DNA from: Diplocarpon mali
Lineage: Eukaryota; Ascomycota; Leotiomycetes; Helotiales; Drepanopezizaceae
DNA: 41,300 nt
Assembly (NCBI GenBank): GCA_024741835.1
Contig: JAENRP010000356.1
Location: forward strand, 1-41,300
Direction of reading: 5' to 3'
A program made the translations under genes and the position numbers. The notes under the pieces were generated by a model, which worked only from the letters and a program-made list of their open reading frames with translations, did no database searches and was not told the origin of the DNA. The first letter of the stretch is position 1; each line of letters begins with the position of its first letter. Shown piece by piece: positions 24,701 to 34,433 of the stretch.

Positions 24701-27540
24701 AATACCAGAAGGGTTTCTTTAAACCCTGCGCTACGCGAAAAATATTGCTATAGAGGCGCAAAGATGGCGCTGCCAACGCCTTGCGAGCAATCTTGTGGCA
24801 AAAGAAAAAAAAAGGATTCATAGCAAAATCTGGAGAATGCCCTGAGAAGCCGAGAGAATAGCACTGCTCCTCAAATTGAGGACACCAACCAACAATGTTA
24901 CAATCTCGATACTAACAAGCTCGAACAAAGACCTCTGTGACTGCAGAATTCTACTTCTACCAGTTGCACGGTAGTTCCGATGCCTACTTGGTAGGGTTCG
25001 CTATTCCATTTTTGTTTCATGGCTCTTAAAGACCATAACGAGAGCGCGAGCCACTCGCTTGCTAAGCGAACTTGAGTCCGTTTGTAATCAACAAGCAGCT
25101 GGACGGCATTGCAAGGTCCCAAAAGCATCAAACATAGAGCCAAAGAGCAGCAATTAGATCTTACGGAGAGACTTAGGGTAATTAGCCTCTCGTAGACGAG
25201 AGAGGATTGTAAAAATAGCCAAAAGTCAAGACTTTACTCATGAGATCAAGGGAGCAGCGAGCGACAGCCCTAGGACTGTCCTGCTACTCTAAAAAAGCAT
25301 GAGGTACGCTGCACGCGCGATCTACGCAAATTTTCTGGTCGAACCGATTGCGAACTTAGGAAAGGCTAGCGATTCAAGTCCAAGAGAATTTTCGCGGCAA
25401 CGACCAAAGAAAGTTCTTCATATGTTTCTTTTTGTCGATGTTAACAGGTGCTTACAATCCTAACCAGGGGTAAGAAAAGCAGTCAGGAATCCTCCTGATA
25501 CACCGACGTGGTAGGTTCGTTGCATGACCGTCGTACCGTGGGCCACAAGTCGATATGGCAACTTGGAAAACGAGTAGGGTTACGTCTGCCGCGATGAGAA
25601 AGGTGGGCCGCACTATGACAGGGACCAGATCAAGGTTTCATGGCATCAATACCACTCTAGGTCAGCTATTCGGTCTTGAAAACCTCCCAGCTGATTTGGA
25701 ACGTAGACGGACGGTTATAGGACCCGTCGAGGGCATGCCAGAAGATATTGTGGCGGCACACGACAAGCCTACAACTATCAGTCTATACATAAGTTTGACG
25801 GACAGGTCCGTGGGTGATAGCACAGTCTCCACATGATGATGCGTTTCCGATGTGTGCTGATGTTGATAAGTTGATAAGGTTCAATTCTCAATTATGGCCC
25901 GAGTCGGCAAACAACCAAATATGCACATATATATGTATATATGATGAGCCAGAGAATAACGAAGGTCGGTATTCAAAGGGACTTGGAATGCGCCATGGCT
26001 TAGACACTGTGCCTGACGATGTATCACAATGTTGCTGAACTCGCAGCATATGAGAATATCTTTCTCGTAGTGTGTCCTCTCCTCTTGAGGTGAAGTTCAA
26101 AGGTGAGTCTCCCACAATAGGAGGAGATGATCTCAGCCTTTTATTCATCCCTCAAACAATCAAGTCGCTAAGGATGGAGAAACATCTTGGGCCTTCCCGC
26201 CTCCTGGCCGACACTCAGCACACTAAAAACCGTGGTAGGTGAAGTGTACTTGGAAGCTGTATCTTTCAAATCTTCTCTTGACCGCCAGAGCTAGGACGAG
26301 AAGCCTAGACCGATACTGCTGCAGAAGGTCAAGATGGACCAGAGACACGTGCACGTCAGTAATGAACAACCTCGAATTCTTAGATATGGAAATCCTACAT
26401 TGTGCATACACCCGCAAGCACCAACTTTTTCCAGCGTAGAAAAAAAAGCTCAGTTTCCAGAATGAGATGGAATACAGTGTAACGAGAAAGCCTCTACTAG
26501 CGAGTGACTTTGCTGAAGCTTGATCTACTCCGGAGGGCCATACAGATAATTGATAGGCCTAGCAAGAATTGCAAGGTGTCGAGCGTCAGGTTTACATCGC
26601 CTGACTGAGGTGGTGTTTTCGGGGGAATCACTATAGTGTAATCTGGAGTGGATAGCAAAGAAATAAATGGCAACGAATCGCACCAGCTGTCAGAAACTTC
26701 AATCTCGTGTTCGTTTGAAAGTCATCACTCTATCAAAGAAGAATAAGGAGAGCCACCGCCAGCTACTGCATGGAGATATGAATTGCTTCGCTACCCCATG
26801 GAGGGAACTGAAAATGTGCTCAGCTCTCTTACCTCACGTCTCATACGAGACAACGCAGTAATTGGTGATTGTGGCTATATGCTCTTCTGAATTACGGAAG
26901 ATACCCCCCCATCTAGATTGAAGAGTAAGACAGAAAGAACACCAAAGCGAAGACTCATATGGGATTCTATTGCTGACGTGCCGCAGCTATGTCGAGTGCT
27001 TGGAACCCGCTCCTGGGCATAGATTTTTAACCAGGGCAATAGAATTTTTAACAACGAACAGCAAAGCTGATTAATGATAGGTGAGTGATAATAATCCAGG
27101 AATGCATCAAATCTAGCAGCAGTAAGCCTCTGGCGGGGCGGTCACGGAGGTGGCCTACAGATACAAAGGCAATTGTCATCAGGTTGGGATAGGATCATAC
27201 TAGGTAACAAACTCAATCTCGTCAGCGCCATGTTTTATTACCAGAAAACAATTGCGTGAGTTACACGAACGGATGGTTACCTTTGAATAGCTGGCTTTTA
27301 TACCAAACCCAGCTATCAAGAGGTCACTTCGAGTTTTTCACGACAAATCGAACTGGTGAGTAACGCCGCTTGCAAGATTATCTTCTCATTCGGCAATCAT
27401 CGAGTCTTCATTTAAAAGACCAGGGTATCTCTTCCTCTGTTCCAGTATGCCCTAGCCCATACGGCATTCCCATGATCACATTTTGGGTTTCCAAGCAAAT
27501 CGCCATCATAGAATTCTTGATGAATCATGGTTTCATTTCA
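21800..27540. other. AT-richer block with no supportable gene; possible degenerate mobile element or pseudogene remains
   Basis: All six frames are broken by stops, and no open frame exceeds about 116 residues. None of the fragments shows a domain I can name. Base composition is visibly more AT-rich than the flanking genes. Small features: an AGGGTTT/AAACCCT hairpin at 24710-24727, an imperfect palindrome at 22864-22887, and AT runs near 22410 and 25925. The first 300 nt or so is presumably the promoter and leader of the large unassigned gene; the last 150 nt should be the OLA1 3' flank. I found no long terminal repeats or terminal inverted repeats by eye. Confidence 0.55.
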
Positions 27541-29045
27541 TTATCCCTTGGCAGCTCCCGCCTTGATGAGAAGGATATCGCCATCTTCCACCACATAGTC
27601 CTTCCCTTTCGTCTGGATCTTGCCCTTTGCCTTGATCTCCGCCTCATCACCATACTCTTTAAGAGCGGTGAAATTGTACACGATGGCCTGGATGAAGGTC
27701 TTCTCAAAATCACCGTGGATGACACCAGCGGCTTGTGGAGCCTTGGTGCCATTCCGAATGGTCCATTGTCTTACCTCGTCGGTACCCGTTGTGAAGAAGC
27801 TACCGAGGTTTAACACCTTGCGCATGACGGTAATGAGCTTTGGGAGAGCAGACTCAACGCCAAGGTTCTTGAGCTCCGCCTTGGCCTCAGCGCTGTCGCT
27901 TCCTCCTTCGAATTGAGAGAGGCGCTCTTCGAGACAGATGGAGATGGGAAGGATTGGGTCGCCAGCAGCGTGCTCCTTGATCCATTCCATCACTTTCCCG
28001 AGATGCTTATTTTTCTTTCGGATATAGTCCTTCTCGCTCAAGTTGATCAAGTAGACAACAGGCTTGGCAGTAAGGAGAAACAGGGGGTTGATGCACTCGA
28101 TCTATACCTGTGGTCAGCGGCTGGCATGGCAGGGTTCTAAGCAAGAATCAAAGATTGGCAAGTATATCAGAACGTGGTTCTTATCTCAGTAGCTCTCTAC
28201 GTATTACGTGAGGCACTCGACGAGCTGGGATTATCAGGCCTCATGGCCTTTTGTCATCAGGATAGTGGGTACGAAAGAGAAGGTTGAGAGAGAGAATTTT
28301 CCACGTACCTCTTTGGCAGTCCAATCGCCTTTCCGGACGTCACCACCACCTTGAAGAAGAGCCAGGACTTTTTCAATGCACGCCTCTTCCTCTTTGAGCT
28401 TCTTCATCTCGAGACTCTGGCCACCACGTCGAGTCAATTTCTTCGAAGCCTCGAGAGCCTTTTCAGTGAACTCGATATCCTTGATTCGCAACTCTTCGCT
28501 AATGATAGTCAGATCGCGAACAGGGTCGACGTCTCCCTCAATGTGAATGATCTCCGCATCGTCAAAGCATCGCACAACCTGGAAGATAGCATCGACGGCA
28601 CGGATATGCGACAGGAAGGCATTTCCAAGACCAGCCCCAGTCGAGGCCCCTCGAGTCAGCCCAGCAATGTCGTAGATAGTGAGATGCGCAGGGACCCGTG
28701 ATTTAGGGTTATATTTCTCGCACAGCCAGTCGTAACGCTCATCAGGGACGATGACTCGGGACTCTTCGGGGTCGATGGTTGCGAATGGGAAGTTCTGACA
28801 GAGGGTGAGCAATTGGGCAAGCGGTGCAGAGTGGGTGCAGGACTTACTGCCGGGTTCCCCAGATGGCATTTAGTGATAGCTTGAAAGAGCGTCGACTTGC
28901 CCACGTTCGCGAGACCGACCTGCAAGATCCTGTAAGTCACATTTCAATAATGCGACAGGGAGCTGCGTACGATTCCACTCTTCAAGTTGTTACCGGGCCG
29001 TCCCAGCAAGAGCTTTTCCTCCTTGACGACTTTTTTGGGAGGCAT
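27541..29045 (-). CDS. OLA1: OLA1, Obg-like ATPase (YchF family)
   Basis: Four exons on the - strand, 29045-28971, 28919-28848, 28794-28309 and 28101-27541, give 397 residues, the usual length. Start MPPKKVVKEEK. Motifs: P-loop GLANVGKST (27-35) across the first intron junction, NFPFATIDP at about 50, the G3-type DIAGLTRGA, then NLSE (231-234), the changed G4 motif that gives this family its preference for ATP over GTP. A coiled-coil arm lies at about 140-205 (KLTRRGGQSLEMKKLKEEE). The C-terminal TGS-like domain contains TRNG-type sequence, AAGVIHGDFEKTFI and DYVVEDGDI. OLA1 is a cytosolic, ribosome-associated P-loop ATPase linked to translation and stress control. The third intron (28102-28308) is about 207 nt, far longer than its neighbours. 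The gene is divergent from the PPPDE gene. Confidence 0.97.
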
Positions 29046-29578
29046 TGTCTTTTTCTTTTTTGCGTAGGAGCGTGTGGTTGTGTATAAGACCGTGCAGCTA
29101 AGCAGGCTCTGAATAGGATGATGGTTAGCAGTCGCAGTTCTTGCTGCAGACCGTGTGAAAGGTGGGAGGAGAGAAGAGAAGAAAGAGGGGGTATTGAAGG
29201 AAGACGTCGTGAAGGTTGAGCTACAGAAAAGCCTTGTGTGTTGGAGGGGTGAGCCCTCTTCACTCGTGGATTGTGCAGCGAATGAGATCGCCTGGCACAC
29301 CGAAGGATTTTGCAGCTCGATGTTTTCCACGGTAAGCACGAGAAAGATGGGTCTCACGTGACGCGGAACCCAAACCGCTCGAAACAGCTGGGGCAAGCTC
29401 GCTGCTGATACTCGATAGTGGACACAGGACGGGTTAACTGAGTCTTTGACGGCAGTGAGGTGAGGCCATCCACGTTCCACTATTGCATGGCATGCCGACT
29501 GTGTAGCATTAAGGCAGAGCACATAGCCGGACCTGATGAGAGAGAGACCACTCTCGATTTTCAACTTGGCATTTCACC
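29046..29578. promoter_or_regulatory. shared upstream region of OLA1 and the PPPDE gene, with CACGTG
   Basis: A 533-nt divergent spacer. It contains TCACGTGAC at 29354-29362, whose core CACGTG (29355-29360) is the binding palindrome of Cbf1/Tye7-type bHLH factors. An open frame on the - strand through this region simply extends OLA1 exon 1 upstream past its ATG. Confidence 0.55.
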
Positions 29579-30396
29579 ATGGCAGGCAAGACTTCGAAAA
29601 GGGCCTCCCATCGTTCGACGCTCTCGCTACAGAAAACCGAAATCAAGATCAACGTCTACGATTTACTCCCGGTGAGTGACATTCACTTTGGCGCTTGTTG
29701 TGATTCACTGCTAACGCGCACACACAGCCAGGAAAGGTTGCTTCCGTTCTCTGGGCAATAGGCTCCTCGCTCCTCCATTCCGGAGTTGTCATAAATAACA
29801 GAGAGTATGCATATGGTGGGCACGATCGTAGGGGCATGACGGGCGTCTACTATACACCACCACGTAGCATTCCCCCAGGTGGAACGTTTAGATGCGAGAT
29901 CCTGCACGGCTTCACAGTCTCGCCACAGAGCGAAGTAGAAGCCATAATCAAGGAAGCGTCTGAAATATTTCAAGGGACTTCCTACAACCTGCTCACCAAG
30001 AACTGCAATCACTTCACAGCATATCTATGTGAGAAGCTCACGAGAAGACCCGGGCCTGGATGGTTGAACAGAGCGGCCAGCATTGGTGTTGCGCTGCCCT
30101 GCGTAGTTCCTAAGGAATGGATTGCGCCACCCGACGTCGAGACGGCAGATGGTGAACTGATGTGTAATGATGATGACCACACGGTGGCACATGAAAGGTC
30201 AGGCATGTTGGGGAATATGGACACGAGTCTGCAGAGACGGAGTGTAGACTTCGCGGCCGAATGGGATAGTGAAGGGGAGAGACGTCAGGGTAGGAGTGGG
30301 AAGGGCAAGGCGGCTGTACGTGATACCTCTGGCAGAGTCGTCCCGCCTGCCGAAAGGGCTCCAAGCCAGAAGACTCGGACGACCGATTCCTCCTGA
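29579..30396 (+). CDS. PPPDE-domain (DeSI-type) thiol peptidase
   Basis: Two exons, 29579-29671 and 29728-30396, give 253 residues. Donor GTGAGT, acceptor CACACAG; the join reads VYDLLP-PGKVASVLWAIG. The PPPDE fold occupies about residues 24-150. The catalytic dyad is visible: His48 in LLHSGVVI, followed by EYAYGGHD, and Cys124 in LLTKNCNHF. Family members are papain-like peptidases that remove SUMO or ubiquitin or bind such substrates. The Ser/Arg-rich tail from about 180 to 253 is low-complexity. A basic N-terminal stretch (KTSKRASHR) precedes the domain. The gene converges with uS11m, with 139 nt between the stops. Which modifier it acts on cannot be told. Confidence 0.93.
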
Positions 30397-30535
30397 TCTT
30401 TCACTTGAGCGACATTGGAGTTGAAGGCGTTGCTACAGGCGTTCAGGACGGGATGATACCAGCCTGATTCTATTTATGTTGCAGTTTTCTCCGACCCAAA
30501 ATGCAAATAATATACACTCGTTCCAGATTATCCAT

Positions 30536-31348
30536 CTAACCCAGACGTCTCGGCTTCTTGCTCCTCGTCCCACCAAACTTCAACCTCGTAGCGTCAGACA
30601 CCTTCGTAACCTTGCCTCTCAGATACCTGCCTTCAGTCCCAAGCAACGCCTTCGTACAAGCCTCACGTCCCGCCCCAAAACCCCGCAGGAAAACCTCTAG
30701 CTGCTGGATCCACGCATTCATACCCGACTCTTGCATGCGTGCCATCACAAACGACGCCAGTTGAAACGCAGAATCATAGTGTTTCCGGTTCGCTTTCCTA
30801 AACCCAAGATTTCCAGCCGCCATAGACAGTGCCACAGTCCTGTTATTCCCCTTCTCGGGGTAACGCTTCCCCGTCTGTGGATGGTACCAGTTGGGCGGCC
30901 TGACAACGGTGATGTGTACATTGTGTCGAGTAGCGTAGATGTGCAACTGCCATGCCGTCTGAAAGTGTTCGCCCTCCCTCCCAAGCAGATTTCCACTGCC
31001 ATCTGAAGAGAAAGAAGAGGTCATCCCTGGCGTCCTCCGAGTTCTCGCCACCCGTTGGGTCTGATTGTTCTGCACCATCGACGAGAACATATCGGCCAGC
31101 TCGGAAATGTCTACTTTCGCATTTGGATTGAGCGATTCTGAGACTGGGCGAGTGGGCACTGGAGCTTTTCTCTGCGTACCCAGGGTAGGAAACGCTCGTG
31201 TCGATCTGGAATTATCTCCTGCTCCTCTGGCATGGGAGCTCGAGAATGGACGTATAAATCTGGAGGGGATTCTGCAGGAGGGGAACAGCTCTGGAAGGAG
31301 TGTGTGAGGCGATCGTGCCAGGAGGCGCCTCGAGGCTGTCCGACTCAT
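30536..31348 (-). CDS. MRPS18: mitochondrial ribosomal protein uS11m
   Basis: An intronless 270-residue frame. The first ~50 residues are Arg/Ser-rich with almost no acidic residues (MSRTASRRLLARSPHTLL), as expected of a mitochondrial presequence. The uS11 fold runs from about residue 130 to the end, with WQLHIYATRHNVHITVVRP, MAAGNLGFRKANRKHYDSA, LRGFGAGREACTKALLG and the diagnostic RLKFGGTRSKKPRRLG terminus. uS11m belongs to the platform of the mitochondrial small subunit and is called MRPS18 in yeast. The linker between presequence and core is longer than in bacterial S11. It is divergent from TIM44, with 223 nt between the starts. Confidence 0.96.
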   Translation of the reverse strand: MSRTASRRLLARSPHTLLPELFPSCRIPSRFIRPFSSSHARGAGDNSRSTRAFPTLGTQRKAPVPTRPVSESLNPNAKVDISELADMFSSMVQNNQTQRVARTRRTPGMTSSFSSDGSGNLLGREGEHFQTAWQLHIYATRHNVHITVVRPPNWYHPQTGKRYPEKGNNRTVALSMAAGNLGFRKANRKHYDSAFQLASFVMARMQESGMNAWIQQLEVFLRGFGAGREACTKALLGTEGRYLRGKVTKVSDATRLKFGGTRSKKPRRLG

Positions 31349-31571
31349 GGCTGGTGATTGTGGAATTGGGCTGAAGAGATGAAGCTGAGAGTCGAAGAGG
31401 TTGATGCCAAGGCGGGAGAACCCGTGATCCAGGCAAAAATGTTCAGAAATGCTGCTGTTGCTGTGACCTCAACCCCTCCGGCCGAATTTCTTGCCCAACA
31501 ATTCCCGCATCTCCGTATTGACTGCGATCTAGGTGATTTGCAGATTTTCAGTCAAACTTTGCCTACTCGAC
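31349..31571. promoter_or_regulatory. bidirectional promoter region uS11m / TIM44
   Basis: This 223-nt spacer between two nuclear genes for mitochondrial proteins must hold both promoters and both leaders. I see no TATA box. If TIM44 starts at the later ATG (31647) the spacer grows to 298 nt. Confidence 0.6.
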
Positions 31572-33234
31572 ATGAATAGTTTGCGAAATTCGGCGACACG
31601 AGCGCCCAGCACTCAGATGACGGTAGTATTGAAACCTACAGCTCACATGGCAGCATACAGACGAGTGCTACAGCAGACTCGGAGCTCCAATTTTAACTAC
31701 GTTCCTGGGAACCTGAGATCAATTTCTTTACAGCCTTCGCCGTTGCGGTCTAGGTTTCTGCCCGACGAAGTACGCACACTGGGACCGGCATACTCGAGAG
31801 CCTTCCACCAAAGTCCAAGGCCAGGACAGGAAAAGCAGGCCAAGGAGCCCGCGAGGGAACAAGCCACGGAGAATGACACAGCGAAGAAGGCTTCTAGTGG
31901 TGAGAAAGAGGAATCAACTTCGGGAGGACAGAAAGAACAGAAAGAGGGCGAGAGCGACGGCGAAGGTGAAGGCAAAAAAGACGAAAAGGAAGACCCACCC
32001 CCACCCCCACCGCATGGAGATAAATCGCCATGGCAAGTTTTTACCGACACCCTGCAATCGGAGTTCAAGGCCTCGAAGGAGTGGAACGAGTCTACCAAGG
32101 CTTTGGCCGCTGGAGCTCAACAGTTTACCGAGAACGAGTCAGTGAGACGGGCTCGCGAGGCATATGAATCGACTACAGGCGCGGTCTCATCGACGACTGC
32201 GAAAATGCTGAAGACAGGTGCTGGAGCTGTTGGTAAAGGAGCTGCGTGGACATGGGACACGTCTGTTGTTAAGGGTGTACGAACGACTGTCAATGCCACA
32301 GCGACGGTCATCGAGAAGGGGACGAGACCCATTCGGGAGACAGAGGCATATAAGAATGTCAAGAACGTCATTGACGATGGCAGCAGTTCGAGGTACGGAG
32401 GATGGGTAGAAAAGGAAGAGCGCAGAAAGGCACGAGAATTACGAGAGGCGCAAGAAGCAGCAAAGGCAGGGACTCACGGCAGACGGGTTGAAGTCGCGCA
32501 AGAAGATCCAGAGTATGCATTTCCTCAACAATTCCATCTACGAAACTGATCACCTCAGGGCCGGCACCAATGTGACCCTCCACAAAGACGCCGCCTGGAA
32601 AGAATCCTGGCGCGAATTTCGCGACTCGAACCGCCTCATGCAAGGCATCTTCTCCATGAAATCCGTCTACAACGAGTCCGAGAACCCGCTTATCTCCACC
32701 GCCCGCAGCATATCCGATCGCGTTGCTGGATTCTTTGCCGAGAACGAAACGGCTATGGTGATCAAAAAATTCCGAGAAATGGATCCCGGGTTCCAGATGG
32801 AGCCGTTCCTGCGAGAAATGCGCGAGTATATCCTGCCCGAAGTACTAGACGCTTACGTCAAGGGCGACACCGAGACATTGCGGCTCTGGCTTTCTGCGGC
32901 GCAGTTCCAAGTCTACGATGCGCTCTCGAAGCAATACACTACCGCCGGCTTGAAATCCGATGGTCGCATCCTAGATATCCGTAACGTCGAGATCATGTCA
33001 GCCCGGATTCTTGACCCTGGAGATATCCCAGTATTCATCGTGACCTGCAGGACGCAGGAGGTGCATGTATACCGGAACGCGAAGACAAACGCTCTGGCGG
33101 CTGGCATGGAGGACAAGGTGCAACTGGTCACATACGCTATTGGTGTTACGCGGGTACCCGAGGATGTCAATAATGCCGAGACAAGGGGTTGGAGGTTGAT
33201 TGAGCTGCAAAAGAGTGGAAGGGATTACATTTGA
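31572..33234 (+). CDS. TIM44: TIM44, mitochondrial import motor subunit
   Basis: Two exons, 31572-32512 and 32559-33234, give 538 residues from the first in-frame ATG. ATGs at 31617 and 31647 are alternatives; the latter gives 513 residues starting MAAYRRVLQQTRSS, which looks more like a presequence. Donor GTATGC, acceptor CTCAG; the join reads EDPE-AGTNVTLHKD. After the presequence there is a charged Glu/Lys/Ser-rich region and a proline run (about 150), then the amphipathic membrane-recruitment helices (SPWQVFTDTLQSEFKASKEW), and the conserved C-terminal domain (about 310-538) with ENPLISTARSISDRVAGFF and DPGFQMEPFLREMREYI. TIM44 anchors mtHsp70 and the J-proteins to the TIM23 channel on the matrix side. 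Identity is clear; only the start is open. Confidence 0.95.
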
Positions 33235-33703
33235 TCCCCCCACCACATCTCAGCTCCGACATCTTACTTCTGGCTTTCGAATCCCACGCGTGCATAGCGT
33301 TTAAAACTGGCGAGGCGAGAGCTCTTCTGTACGTGTATATTGTACTATCTACCGGGGGCGCATGGAGTTCTCAGACAGGTGGAATGAAAGGCTGACTGTC
33401 GTTCGAGGGGCAAAAGAAAGAGGCCCGAGGAGACCGAGCTGTGTGTAGAATAGGTTCCCTCCACGCCGCTCTTTGTGAGATTAGATAGCTGGCTCCCTCC
33501 GTCTTCAAAACAGGACGAGCATGTAATAAGATTTGTACCAGCTGTAGCCCGGTGGGTGTGTCGCTTACATTGGCATTCCCCGTGAGAAGAAGGGGGTTTC
33601 GACTGAGGTTCGTTCCGTTCCTGTGCTTTGCCTGCGTTGATGACCTTTCCCTGCTGATACACTCGGATCTATATCAGCGCTCGCTGCTCGTCTACGCAGA
33701 ATA

Positions 33704-33738
33704 CTTGCCTCTTGCCTCTTGCCTCTTGCCTCTTGCCT
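33704..33738. repeat. heptanucleotide tandem array CTTGCCT (5 units)
   Basis: Four perfect CTTGCCT units followed by GTTGCCT, then decayed sequence (CTCGGCT). Confidence 0.95.
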
Positions 33739-34059
33739 GTTGCCTCTCGGCTCTCGAATCTCACGAGGCGAGCAACGCCAGACGTCTTGTCCAAGACCGA
33801 CATGGGCCGTGTCGCCGTCCCCGCAAGTCCCGTCGGGGCACTCTCTCGCTCTGCTTTCTTCGCCGTCCCGTCCCCGTGCAGAGGTTTGCAGCGGCCAGGG
33901 CGGTCGCCGCGGCTGTCGCAGGCGCCGGACGCCAGACGCCAGATGCCCGCGGCGCGTATCACGGAGGCTCTGGCTGGCTCTCGCACGCCTGTAGCTGTGG
34001 GCGGGTGGGGGACGTTTGTGCTGGGCTGTGTGCTCTGGGGAGGGTTGGAGGGTGGGGGA

Positions 34060-34129
34060 TAGGGGGTAGAGGGTAGAGGGTAGGGGGTAGAGGGTAGGGG
34101 GTAGGGGGTAGAGAGTAGAGGGTAGAGGA
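34060..34129 (+). repeat. G-rich heptanucleotide array TAGGGGG / TAGAGGG (10 units)
   Basis: Ten contiguous 7-nt units with no slippage. In order they are TAGGGGG, TAGAGGG, TAGAGGG, TAGGGGG, TAGAGGG, TAGGGGG, TAGGGGG, TAGAGAG, TAGAGGG, TAGAGGA. Most units carry a G-run of three to five on the + strand, so G-quadruplex formation is possible. It resembles, but is not, the TTAGGG telomere repeat. Confidence 0.95.
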
Positions 34130-34433
34130 TTGGTTGCTGGGTGAGGGAGAGCTGTGCTGGGACCTGGGTGCTAGACTGCGTTGTCTTTGCTGTGTTTTCC
34201 TCTACGAAAGGCATGGCACATGTGGCTTCGCACGGTGTCTGGCAAAAGACCGGAATTCGAGATGTCTTCACATGAAGGGGAGGCTTCTCACAGAATGGCC
34301 GAATGCTAATCGTGCTGCTGACGATCCTCGCAGGCGCCCTGGGCCGGTTTTGTTAGAGTAGTAGAGTTGTCAGGGTCTCATGATTCCTGGTGAGCTTACA
34401 CACGCCAATCACAACAATGTTTCCACAGGTGAT

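Larger units (their letters stand above)
33235..34433. other. repeat-rich spacer between convergent TIM44 and AKR genes
   Basis: 1.2 kb with no supportable gene. It holds two distinct 7-nt-period arrays (33704-33738 and 34060-34129). Overlapping open frames on both strands are repeat-driven and show no domains. Confidence 0.65.

Noticed and set aside
25555..25836. 93-residue + strand frame in the AT-rich block
   Set aside because: I could not extend it through plausible introns or relate it to any family. It may be a pseudogene fragment, but nothing supports a call.
33669..34271. 200-residue - strand frame with a 7-residue period (YPLPSTP-like)
   Set aside because: The period follows directly from the 7-nt arrays (7 nt times 3 is 21 nt, or 7 codons). 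The flanks show no domain, and competing frames of similar length exist on the + strand.
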